The notes under the pieces were generated by a model. That model searched no databases and was not told the origin of the DNA. It was given only the letters and a program-made list of their open reading frames with translations. Of a stretch of 64,000 nt of DNA, positions 37,585 through 48,862 are shown one piece after another (the stretch's first letter is position 1; each line of letters opens with the position of its first letter). Made by a program: the position numbers and the translations under genes. The DNA is from Morchella semilibera (taxonomy: Eukaryota > Ascomycota > Pezizomycetes > Pezizales > Morchellaceae): positions 1,797,736 to 1,861,735 of the forward strand of contig CM018607.1 of assembly GCA_009192285.1 (NCBI GenBank), written 5' to 3'.

Positions 37585-40500
37585 CTTATGAAGGTGAGAT
37601 CAGCAGCTTTGATACGATTCAGAGTAGCTGATGGTGTTGTTACCCGGTATTGTGCCTCCAGTATTGTGATGTGTCGTCCAGGCCCCTATCGAATCTCTTT
37701 CGCCTTGTGTGGCGCCTACATCAGACAGGTATCCTATGCGCCACATCTCCAATCACACTTATTACACGTAATTACTTGAGAAGCAATAGAGCAGCCTGCT
37801 TATACAAAATGATATTTTTAATTAGGGATGACCACAAAGTAAAACTCATGATCAAGCGTGGGTGGAGTATAAGGATAGGGACATTCCGCCCGTCACGTCA
37901 GACAGTCAAGCAGTTGAGTTTATTCGTGCCTCTCAATATAATATCGTGTTATATTTCCAACAATTAAACTGTGCCCTCAAAATCCGAGTGAGATCAAGTG
38001 ACCTAACTACCAAAGAACGGAACACTCACGTGCTTGAGGGTAGTCGATCTCCAAGTCCTGCACACCTAATACATGTCGTCTCTCAAGGATTTGACACGCC
38101 CAATATCACCGGGAATTACTAGCTGGGTTTAAGTTGTGTATGAGGGACCTAAATGTTGCCTTACCAAGAGTAACAGGGTGTTATAGTATTCCACCAACCA
38201 CTTAGGAATGAAAAAAGACTAATTTATTGATGGAAAACAGGTAAAAAAAAAAGATCATATATAGAGTATTACAAACAGGGTCAAATCTTACTCCTAGAGA
38301 AATTGAAAAGCTCCCTGGGATATCTATTGCTCGATAGTCTACTAGCAGGTGGGATCTCTTTGTGCGCCTGGCGAAGAATTCCCCTGCGGGCTTTTAATTA
38401 GTTTTTGAATCAACATTCTGTTACCAAATTATAAAGATGGAGCACGAGTGACTAGGGAGAGTATTTAGTGTATTAGACCTAAATACTATCCCGACTGCAA
38501 TTCTGAGCAGAACATTTCTGAGTATATTGCAGTGCGTTTATTGCATTCAGGATCACAGAAAACATGTATCCACGCAATAGTGATCACACTCTCCTTCTTG
38601 ATATCCCGTCGAGCCAATGGGGCGCCCCAAGTGCGAAGCTTAGAAATGTGTAAATCTTTCTCGCTAGCCGGAAACCCAAGAGTAACAGTTATATGAAAAA
38701 ATAGAGAGTAAAACAGGAATCGCTAGTACATAGATATGGTTGAATAGTAATATTAGTAAAATATCGGAAAATAGGACATGGAGAAATGAGCAGCGTATAC
38801 ACGTAGGGACACGCAGAACGTGGATAAGTATATCCGAACACTTCTTTATCTCTCCGGGCAAGGACTCCTGTTGCTAACGGTGTTATTGTAGGCGTATATG
38901 GAATATATTTTTAATTCTCATTCAAGTAGACCCTACAACTTCAAAATACGCACAGTACACAAAGGCACACAAAGATATAGTCTCCACTCAAACACCCGGA
39001 ATAAACCAGCGCTAAAATGGCAACTGAAACCCATCACACAGGCTGTCCCGTTAATCGCAAAACCTTCCCGCTGGAGCTGTTTGGGGTAGTAGTAATGGTA
39101 CCACGGACACTACCCCCGCCGCTATCATCGCTCTATCTTGCGTGACACTGGTCCGCTATATATCTGCAAATCAGAGTCGGTGTTGGCGGGGGTTATAAGA
39201 AAAAATACACCTCCGATGGTAAGCGTTACAGAGATCCCAAATTATCATGGATACTCTTTGGCATATTTAAGTAACGACCTTCTAGTGTTGGTAATATTGC
39301 CCGGGTTTAGGGGGAAGATGAAAACGTGAAGCTATAGCTAGGGTAGTCTTGTGCTCCTAACCCGACTAAATAAGAAGGCAATTGTACCGTTAGTTAGGTT
39401 AGGGTTAGGGTTAGTTAGGTTTAGTTAGAACTACATGTAACTTTGTAAGTGTCACACCTTCAGGATACACGATGTATAATGGAAATGATTGCTTGCCGGC
39501 GATTCACATCTAGTCAGAAAGATGCAAGGACGGCTAGAGAGTCTAAAACGACTCGGTAATAACTATAATTTCCACCCGCCTACTACCAGTCACCGGAGCC
39601 GGAGAACAAGTGGGTAGCCCAGTGAGCCCGCGCTAGAGCTTGTGATAGACTTGAGTTCACTTGGCTGGGCGCTTTTATGGAATTGTATCTAGAGTGTGGG
39701 ATTTTGGGAGCTACGATGGTTCTGCAGGTTAAGAGTATACATAGAGGTTTGTATAGCACGTAGGAGTAGATCTTAATCATTTATATCCACTTATATCCTA
39801 AAACCCAACCTCTTAGGCTCCTGCAGGTTTGTTCTCTCCACAACCTCAAATATAAAGCTAGAAACCGGAGATACTAGATATTAAACGTTGTAGACTCCCT
39901 GCTCCTGCATTTGTGTAAAGTCAAGACGTCCCAATTTAGCTATGACCGCCTAGTATGATAAAGGGAAATCTACTGCCATTGCGTCTAGGCCTAGCAGTCT
40001 TTAAGTATCTGCTGGTATATATGCCTGCAGCTGCCACGGAGCTGACAATGCATATAAATGTGAGGATTATATTAGGAAAGCATTGTTTAAAGTGGGCATC
40101 GAACTATTTGTAATGTATTCCAGCATTCGGCTTCGTGATGGGGAACGGGTGAGCGAGAGGGAGAAAGGAAGTGACAGAGAATTTAAGGAAACCCCAACCA
40201 ATTATCACTTGGCAAACCTGCTCCTCAGAATTTTCCTAGGCAAAAATATTTTGTGATAGTTTGCTCGTCTGCAATTAGGTTAATTCTCCTCATTGCTGGA
40301 TTAGCACATATATTGAATTACTAGGGCTTGACCTTTGGATAACTTTGCCTGAGCTTATTCAAGTTATGAGGAGTTAGGCTTAAGCTGAGTACCCAAGATT
40401 GTTCGGTCCGTTAGCGTTGGTATCCATATACTCTTACACTGGGAATATTTTTATGACTGAGGTACTACGATGGAGCCTTGTGTCAGCCCGGCTCAAAAAA

Positions 40501-42339
40501 AAAAAGAAAGGAAAACAGCCCGGGTAGATGAGGCACTGAAATTAACTAATTATATCATATAGAAACCTTACACCTCCAACCTCACAACATCGGGAGAGGA
40601 TTGTCACTACGAATACATACTAACAAATCAATACTCCCAAAGCTCTAGATCCCACTTCATATCCGCACCCACCACCAGATTAAGAGGGGCAAAAATAAAA
40701 CAGATATTTCTAAAAAAAGAGGGGGGGAAAAAATTCTTTGAAATAGATCGAATGAACACGAGAACGGCGCAATGGGAAACACTGGTTTCGCTAAGTCACA
40801 ATGTCACGTACATGTAAATTAGCTACGTCTCGATCATGTCTTTAAGAGAGGTAGGATTTTGAAAATAATTTATTTATGGTCTTAATTTCTGGGATGCGTG
40901 CTCTACATGGTGGTATACAAAGTGTTTACAACTCCAATTCAGACCCAAGTTATGTTTTTGATCGCAAGATGACTTATTCTTTTACATAGAATTCGCGTGT
41001 CGGGTTCCGGTCCGACACCTGCTAATTGTGCTGCAGTCTAAGCACTAGAAAGCATAATCGATTTTTTGATAGATTTACACCACGTAAAGAGGGTAGAAGT
41101 ACCACGACATCCCCTAGATATATTGATTAGCCCTGGGGCTAACTACGTGTAGTATATGCTGTTTCTTTGAGAGTTTTATCGCCGAGGGTAGCTGCGTAGA
41201 TTACATTAGTATATTAGTAGAGTAGTAAGAAGAGAATGCCAAGTCGCATGAATGTGTTCTTCTCTTGTCCATGACATAATTCGATCATGAATCTCGTCAC
41301 TTTAAACATTAGATACCATTGTAATTCGTTTTGTGCTAGCAGGCAGAATGACTTTGAAGAATGGTCCCGCTGCGGACCGGAATATGTCGCTCGACACGAC
41401 CTCTCAAAGCAAATTTTCAATCTCCAAAATAATCTAGAATATCATGCTATGAGCAGTATGTATGAGCACACGTAATTCTTTGTAAACCTCCTCATATGGC
41501 AAACATGACTGTGATTATCAGGTAAAGAATATTATTGTGTAAGAGTGATTTTTGATCTAGACGGTTATGGAAACTTTTATTTAGCAGGGTTGAAGATATC
41601 GTGGGACATTTTGTGGAGTGATGCTAGAAACAGTGCCACGAGAGTACTTGCGTTGAGAATAAGTTTCCACCAAATTGTGTGGTTGCTACAGTGCTTACTG
41701 TATTTGTATTACATACATCCCACTAGCCAAAAACGTGCAGGCTAGGCGCAGCATACCCTGCAGAAATGTCCCCTAACCCTGGTGTAGCAACTCACCAGAG
41801 TGATACAAGACATCCCGATCTTACATTCCCATCATTCTTTCACCCTGTGTAACCTTTTATACTTTGGGTCTAAGCCATAAAGTAAACCAGCTGAAAATGG
41901 AATAAGCATGATATGATTATTTATAACAATATTCCAGTAGAGAGGGCTTGGGCTTACACACGAATCGTTGATTCACTTAGTTTTCGTCTCTCCATCCAAT
42001 AGGCAAAGATCGCGGTGGCCATGGGGCCTTGTTCTTGGGATTGTAGGATGGTTAGGGTAAACTATGTGGCTTGGTTTGGATGATTGAACACCTGAGCACC
42101 CACGGCCAACACTCATCATCCCACAAAGACCTTACACTTAGCAAAGACATACTTACCATCATAAGGGCTTCAATAATATGATAAATACCCCTCGACAATC
42201 CCCTACCGAGTGTCCTTTCTTCCCCATCCACTCAGAAACACAGCAAGACTACTACAGTTTCAGACTTCTCTTAGTATCTTAATTTTCTCTTTCAAATTAA
42301 CTCTTCTACATTACTCCCTACTCACCCATTTTAATCAGA
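37585..42339. other. No gene recognised
   Basis: About 4.7 kb of unique, moderately AT-rich sequence with a telomere-like array (39389-39430) and TACATGTA at 39432 and 40809. Short frames, for example 37862-38122, 41287-41475 and 41545-41745, show no domain or linked exons. A plus-strand stretch near 38285 reads LTPREIEKLPGISIAR, vaguely like a transposon helix-turn-helix, but it stops at once. The last 200 bp are the promoter of the But2-like gene. Confidence 0.5.
39389..39430. repeat. Interstitial telomere-like array
   Basis: TTAGGTTAGGGTTAGGG flanked by TTAGTTAGG variants, followed at once by ACTACATGTAAC. It is degenerate rather than a clean telomere. Confidence 0.7.
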
Positions 42340-43017
42340 ATGAAGACTGCCATTTTCACTTCCGTTCTCTGCCTCTTCTCCGGCTTGGTCTCCTCTGTTG
42401 CAATCCCTTCTGCTGAAGCCGCTCCAATTGAAACTCGTTCAATTGCTACTATCTCTCCGTCTTTGTCGGTCCCGATCTACCAGGATTCTCCCGACTATGC
42501 TGGTGGAGCTCAGTCTTACGCAATGGTCTCTAGGGTTAGTTGATCTTTCACTCGCGTCTTTAACTGTATCGAAAGTTTAATTGAATTACAACTAACTTCT
42601 AATAGTATAATGGAGCGCACGATATCAATACGCTTATATCTTACTACTTTCCCGATGGGTACGCCGGCAAGAAATGCAGCTTCTCTTTTTCAGGGGCCCA
42701 AGGGCTAGACGGCAGCAAGAAAGTTCAACTCTTCACAGTTGGTGGGCGGGATATCACTCCAAATGATACCTTCAACCAACGTCCTCACCGCGACGCTTGG
42801 CTTGGCATCTTCAACGCTGGTACTGGAGCTTTTGATGGTGCTACTCCTACTTTTGATTGTCCCGCCTCTGCCACTCATTTGAACTATGAAGTGATCCCAC
42901 AAAATGACAAGTAAGTCTACGCATTTCTTGACTTTATCACGACTTGACTAACCTTTTATTAGTGACTACGTTTGGTGGTATATCTGGGCGGGTGGCTTGG
43001 TCATTAATGTCCAGTAA
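42340..43017 (+). CDS. Small secreted protein, But2-like C-terminal domain
   Basis: Three exons (42340-42534, 42606-42910, 42963-43017) give 184 aa with consistent phases (0, then 2). Introns are 70 nt (GTTAGT...AATAG) and 52 nt (GTAAGT...TTAG). Residues 1-20 are a clear signal peptide (MKTAIFTSVLCLFSGLVSS). The mature part has KKCSFSFSG, VQLFTVGG, the W/R-rich RPHRDAWLGIF, FDCPAS and LNYEVIPQNDNDYVWW, matching my recollection of the But2 C-terminal domain (Pfam 'Ubiquitin 3 binding protein But2'), common in secreted ascomycete proteins. Two Cys in the mature region could pair. Despite the family name, a secreted role at the cell surface is likelier than ubiquitin binding; an effector role is possible but unproven. 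A TATA-like ATAAATAC lies about 160 bp upstream. Confidence 0.85.
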
Positions 43018-44776
43018 GGGTCTGAACATTCAGTTCACTTTGGCATCGACTTTTGGGTTTCTCTTGTGCGTTAGATTTGGTTGGTCAAGGAATAATGGGC
43101 AGCATTGTGTTGGAAACTTCTTTAATTAACACATTCCTTAATTTGGTAGCTTTGTTTGGTATCAATACTTAGATTAAATCTGTTGTATTGTAGGTGTATG
43201 GTAATAAATTTATAAACCCTAAATTAAAAAGCGAGGTTCAGTCCCAAGTGACTCAGTGAGTGTGGGCTACAATGGGTGCGAACTAAACTATGAGTGGTGG
43301 CAATGAATCGGAACATTGATATTGTACAAGGCTCTGAGATAAATGAGCGGACGGGTGTGGACCCTATATCCAGGACAGGGTTGCAAGATCTTCGGTCACA
43401 TTTGTGTTATTTTGGCCCTCTCCACCCGTACGTTACTATGTACCACAGTGAGTAGTACGTAGCTATAGTGCTACTGCGATATTGTAGGCTAGCTAATTCT
43501 CTCTTCACAGCCAGAATATAAGATATTACCAGTAGCGTGCCATACTTTGTTAAAGTGTGTGCAGAATAGTGCAGGGCTTTATTTCTGGAAATTATTTCGC
43601 TGGGGTTGAGTAGTAGTGGTGGCTTACTGGTCGGCTGATTTGTACGCCAAGACAGCATAGTTGCAGAATAACCCGAGTGATACCCCGTGAGTGACGATCA
43701 CACGCGGCCATCCTGCGTTGCTAAGCAAAGCAGGATCATTGAAATGGACAAGAGCATAGATAGGTATCTTATGGGTTGTCTCAAGGTCAACAAGTGCGTA
43801 GATTCGAAACCTTTAGTCAATTTGTCTATACAATAGTTGGTTGCGGAGATACAAGGAATCATTCTCACCATAAATTAGCTGCAAGCTTTACCATTATAGT
43901 TGAAGTGAAAGGAAAGGAGATAAGAGTGTTAGAACATGAATTCTAGGCTAAAAAGGGCATCGATGCCGAATCTTGTATTCATTTGCATGTAAATACCATT
44001 AGCGGTTGAGTAGAAATAAGGAGATACAATCGTCCTTTGACTATTAACTGGTAGTCAAATCGATCGATATTGTTGAAGTGAATAAATTAACACTAATAAA
44101 GAACTTTATGATATTGTGTATGGGCCTAAAAAGTACGTAGATTCTAAATATTGAGTCAGTTCACATGTACAGTAAATGTTTAGAGAGAAACGAGGGCCGG
44201 AACCTAGCTAGACTACCGCATCACTCGCACTATCTTCGAATTCTGTGAGAGTGGTGATGTCTGTCTGCAAGTTACTTGAGTTGGACACTGAGTAGGGTAC
44301 ATGTACTTACATTTCCCCTACTACTTTAACTGCTAATATTGACACTGCTCGTGGGTATAGCACTGTCCACACGTGGTACGTCCTATTCCCTTGCTCCCAG
44401 CAACTGCACGCTTGCCCTAGTTTTGTAGTTTAAGTAAACCACCGCGTAGTGTAATGAAACTACACTTTTAGTACCACAGTGAAGGGCCAGTCTTTGGTTT
44501 GAGGGAGCATCCCGCATGTCAAGACATTCTCGGGCGGGTCCAGGTCATATATCTCTATAAATTTGAACTTATACCAGGACTGTGCTCCCCCCACATTAAC
44601 ATCCGATGGCAATGTTGTTCCGTAATGTTGAGAATGGATAAGCAGCTACCTTCCCATGCCCTCTGCATGGACTTGGCCGGGGATTGGCCGGTCTCTAAGG
44701 GGGAATAGAGAGTGAGCGCCCACTGGGCAGTGAGCGCCTCTTCCACCGATCTTTTGATGTACACGACACTTGATAT
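43018..44776. other. No gene recognised
   Basis: About 1.8 kb between the secreted-protein gene and the transposon. It holds one TACATGTA (44298) and a direct word GTACCACAGTGA at about 43440 and 44471. Fragmented frames around 43750-44120 show no recognisable domain. Confidence 0.5.
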
Positions 44777-44785
44777 GTACACGAC
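44777..44785. repeat. Left flanking direct repeat (possible target duplication)
   Basis: GTACACGAC, also present at 51282-51290. Another copy lies 18 bp further left (44759-44767), so the pre-insertion site may already have held a repeat. Confidence 0.5.
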
Positions 44786-44817
44786 TACGGCGGCTTAAGC
44801 CTACAAAAGTACATTTT
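44786..44817 (+). repeat. Left terminal inverted repeat
   Basis: TACGGCGGCT (44786-44795), six variable bases, then TACAAAAGTACATTTT (44802-44817). It pairs with 51253-51284 at identical spacing. Confidence 0.85.
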
Positions 44818-45080
44818 GCGGCTTGAGGCTGGCGAACATCGCTTACTATATTGATATGTAAAAAATCAATTTCGCTTTGTTGACAGGCATATAGAATCAA
44901 TTAAGTGGAGTTCAGGGAACAAATTCAAGAATAGTATATATGAATTGCTCATCTTGTTATAGTTGGCATTTTGGGTGCGAAGATACATGTATATAGCTAC
45001 AGCTCTAGATTAGAGCTTCACGATCCTCACTTCAACCTCAACCACCAATTGCCATCCTGCGACCCGCGACCTCGACCTTG

Positions 45081-45151
45081 CGCGACCCCGCGACCCCGCG
45101 ACCCCGCGACCCCGCGACCCCGCGACCCCGCGACCCCACGATCCCGCGACC
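45081..45151. repeat. GC-rich 8-bp minisatellite in the transposon's left end
   Basis: About eight tandem copies of GACCCCGC, flanked by looser GCGACC/CGACCT words. It contrasts sharply with the AT-rich interior and could be a subterminal binding array for the transposase. Confidence 0.85.
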
Positions 45152-45317
45152 TTAGCCTTGCAGTTTTGACTTGCGACCTCGACCTTTGCGACCCAATATC
45201 TGCGACCCAATATATATGACCTAGAGTTATTATCCATATACCTGATGACTTAGCCTATTGACTGGACATATGTATGTATGACTTAATAATTTAATGCTTT
45301 ACTAATTGATTATAGAA

Positions 45318-46640
45318 ATGCCGGAAGCCTTCACCTATTTTGATATGCAGCGTATGATTGCTGCTCAGGTGCCCTCTGGAAGTTATCATTTGCAAATTCA
45401 TTGGAGGTGGCACCGGAAAGATGATAAAACAATACAAAACCAACATCTCCTACCTATTCCTACCTCTACCGGCAGCACCAAAACTATTTATAATTCCTTT
45501 GATTTTAAAGGAAGTGATGTAAAGTTTTGGGGAAAGGCTTTGGGTTGTCCAATCGGTAGCAACAATCGGTGGCTAAGAGTCCAGTTTGCTCTTCATGGTC
45601 ATGCTTTACCAGTTACAAGAGCCGAGTATGATGATATGGTTCAGAGTTGGGAAGTACTTCCCACAGTTGGGGTTACAATAATTGCAGCTGCAATAGTGGG
45701 TGAAGACATGTGTGTCATATTTGTTGACAGAAACCGTCTTATGACATTGACAGTCATTGACACATCTGTTGGTACTGGTATCCCTTGGTACGATACTACA
45801 TTGGCACCATGTCCTATTCAATGTCCGAGTCAATTCCAGGAAAATTTGATCAATTCCAAAGCGTTGAAAACCCTCCAGACAAGAACAGCTCCGATATATA
45901 AGGAAATGACTGATCCTACCAAAAATCATTTTTGGAATGGTATCGGTAGCAGTCATGCTGTTGAAATACTGCACCGAGCACTCATCCACCCTGAAACAAA
46001 AACCTGCGACATATTTGGATCAAAAACTTTGGAGGTTAGGAATAGATTTTTGAAAGCAATTCAAGAATTTTTTGCAATTGCTGGATCGGACGAATACCTT
46101 CAACGAGTACCAGCTAATGGGACATCAAAACATTGTTTTGAATTCTCACCTGCTGTAACAAGATACATCAATGAACAATTTACCAAAGCTTATCGAAAGT
46201 CAACTACCTTAGTCAACTATACCGATTACAATTACCTATTTACCAACAACCTATTGTCACCGGAGTCAAAGAGATTACCTGATGGTTGGGAAACAAATCT
46301 TTTAACAAATACAGGACGGGAGAGGAAAAAAGTTGTACCAATTTATACAATAGAATTTAGAAGCAAAAATAAGTTGATTTTAGGTAGTGGTTCTAGTAAG
46401 TATTCTTATACCTGCATTTTTAAACAGCCTGATAATTCGAAGGGAATAATATTATCAAGAAAGAGAAGGAATTTGACAGCGGATGGTAATACAGCAGAAA
46501 TTGGAATAGCTAGTTTTATGGATACAATTAGGGAGATTAGAGAACGAGGGAAGCTGACAAAAATGAAAAGTCATCGAGTATCTATTAAGACAGGAAAGGT
46601 TGGTAGACCAATTAAGCGGAGGAAAAGTTTAAAAGATTAA
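45318..46640 (+). CDS. Transposon-encoded protein of unknown function (440 aa)
   Basis: A single-exon frame from ATG 45318 (four further codons upstream start only with TTG). I do not recognise the family. The N-terminus is MPEAFTYFDMQRMI, followed by a mixed alpha/beta body with a hydrophobic strand VGVTIIAAAIVGEDMCVIFV around 115-135. The last 25 residues are strongly basic with KVGRPIKRRK, an AT-hook-like GRP core that could also act as a nuclear localisation signal. It lies about 530 bp inside the left end of the transposon and its stop is only 34 bp from the stop of the convergent 416-aa gene. A DNA-binding accessory role in transposition is an inference from the tail and location. Confidence 0.75.
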   Translation: MPEAFTYFDMQRMIAAQVPSGSYHLQIHWRWHRKDDKTIQNQHLLPIPTSTGSTKTIYNSFDFKGSDVKFWGKALGCPIGSNNRWLRVQFALHGHALPVTRAEYDDMVQSWEVLPTVGVTIIAAAIVGEDMCVIFVDRNRLMTLTVIDTSVGTGIPWYDTTLAPCPIQCPSQFQENLINSKALKTLQTRTAPIYKEMTDPTKNHFWNGIGSSHAVEILHRALIHPETKTCDIFGSKTLEVRNRFLKAIQEFFAIAGSDEYLQRVPANGTSKHCFEFSPAVTRYINEQFTKAYRKSTTLVNYTDYNYLFTNNLLSPESKRLPDGWETNLLTNTGRERKKVVPIYTIEFRSKNKLILGSGSSKYSYTCIFKQPDNSKGIILSRKRRNLTADGNTAEIGIASFMDTIREIRERGKLTKMKSHRVSIKTGKVGRPIKRRKSLKD

Positions 46641-46674
46641 AAATATTTGTATTACTAGTATGTACTTCAAAAAT

Positions 46675-48026
46675 TTAGTTATCTTTACCATACATACGAG
46701 CCATTCTTCTAGTAGTTATAGATGACTTGAATACTGTTCCCGCAGCCAAGTTCGAAGTAAGTCCTTCATTACTTTCAACCGTTTGAGACCCAACACCTGG
46801 TACCATTATTTCGGAAATGTCGGAAAGGTCAGACAGTGGCGGTGAAGATCTCAAATCCGAATTCATTGGAACAGTCAATGGTGTTTTTGATACTTCGGAA
46901 CAAGTTGTTTTCCCCTTTCTTCTTAATGTAGGTAATCCTTCAGAGCAAACTTTCTTCCTACTTCTTTGCAATGTAGGTGATGCTTCAATACTACCTTCGG
47001 TGGATGATTCAATTTGGATCTATTTCGAGTTAAAATAGTACAAAAAAATATAATATTGGTAAATATTTACCTCATCTTCGTTCTTTGTTTTGTTGGTAAA
47101 GCTATCTGATGCTCGACGTTTGAGTGCATTAAGAAATTTGTGGCTCTCAATGTTTTCCTTTTTGATGTTTTCGATACTCTGTAACTCGGTTTGATATTTG
47201 ACAACTATAAATATCTTTGTCGAAGAACCACCAGGGAAGTCTAAAAGAAAATCCGCAACAGTAATAGGTCCATTTCGTACTTCTAAACGGTGTGGTCCTT
47301 CCTTCGAGTGAAATTGAGTGGCTAAAATAATTTGGTATATATCCAAATGCTCTGCCTTGATTGCATCAACCCAGTTCGGGGAAGAGCTGAGGAGCATGAA
47401 GGAGAAATCGGAAAAATCTGTGATGATTTCATCAAGGTCTTCAAATACCTTTGATGATACACCTATATAAAAGTTAAAATCAAATATCACAGGTACAAAC
47501 TTTGCAACTTACCTAGGTTTTTGTAACATGACCACTTATCCGTAATCGAACCAGCATAAATAACTATTTTTCGAGAATCTCTAGCTGCTGTCTTTTTCTT
47601 TGTCTCTCGAGATGAAGATTCCGTTAATGCTGGAACTAAACCATATTTTGATGAAATCTTTTCTGAATTCCCTTCTTTCATAGATTTAGCAATTGAGTTT
47701 TTACGATACAATTCGACAGTATCTCTGGCTGTTAACACACCTATTTTGACAGATGGCTCAGTGCCTGTTGTTGGACTGGATAAAAGAATAATAGTTTCGG
47801 GGTTTGCATCTTTACTCTTTCTTTTCTCAATCCGTTTTTGCTTGGTAAAACCAGTTCCGTTACCAGAATTTGAAGCTTCGGGCTTGAATAGAGATTTTGA
47901 GGAAGATATGTATAGATTTGAGGGGACTCTCTCGCCACAACAACGAAAGATCAGGTCTCTTGTTTTCCGATGAATCGTTCGTTCTCGTACAGGACAAAAT
48001 TCAATAGGAGGGATTTCTGTTGACAT
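46675..48026 (-). CDS. Transposon-encoded protein of unknown function (416 aa)
   Basis: Three exons (48026-47513, 47462-47071, 47019-46675) sum to 1,251 nt with agreeing phases. The introns are 50 nt (GTAAGT...TATAG) and 51 nt (GTAAAT...AATAG). A second in-frame ATG lies six codons upstream at 48044. The N-terminal third is basic with KQKRIEKRKSKD, a likely nuclear signal; the middle exon encodes a compact region (NWVDAIKAEHLDIYQIILA ... DFLLDFPGG ... IFIVVKYQTE); the C-terminus is Ser/Thr-rich with PPLSDLSDISEIMVPG. I recognise no family. It is divergent from the transposase gene across 836 bp of very AT-rich spacer, so the two may share a control region. Function is unknown; mobility-linked by location only. 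Confidence 0.75.
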
Positions 48027-48862
48027 TGTAGGAGATAAAATCAAAAGAAAGAGAGATAATATAAGACTGAAATTAAATAGAATTGGAATTTGAAGATGTT
48101 ATAATCGAACAAGAGAAATGACAAGAAATGAAACTGTTATATATTATCGTTAATTCCGTCACGGTATAAATTTTCAGTGTTTATTAATTATAAATATAGC
48201 AAATATCTAAAAGAAATTATAAAAATTTACCAAAACTCCAATATGATTTTGTTTGTACACTGATACCAAAACTAGTTAGTGTTTCCGACAGATTTATGAA
48301 AATGAGTTAATATGAGTCAATATTGCAAACACGAATAGAAACCTATAGATACCAACAGAATTTTAAAAACAACAACCAACAATTATTCCAACAGTTGAGT
48401 AATTTTAGTACACTATGAGACATAACATAGTACCACCCGAAATTTTGCTTTACACTACTCCAAACAATTTTTTCATTGGCTCGGAGAAGCAAATACTGAA
48501 GATCTTGATCCCTACTGTGACTATATAGCCGTCGGAGCGAATAAAATATTACGTAGAAATAGTATAAACAAGGTTGATTACATTGCAGCTCAGTCTTCGG
48601 CATTTTATTATACAATATAGTTTGTATTCTATTCTATTTGGTATCTCTTACCGAGCTAATATGTTGTACAACAAACAATTTGATTTCTTATTTAATAACT
48701 TTTCACAATTAATTATTGAAATTATTTTATCCTGTTATGTTTATTTTCTTAAAGAAATGGTATACAATACTTTCCGCATAGGTTTAAACAATATCAATCA
48801 TTTTTTGTTTTGGCTACCTTTACTTTACTTTCTCTTTCTATATTCTAAGCAATCGCATCGAG

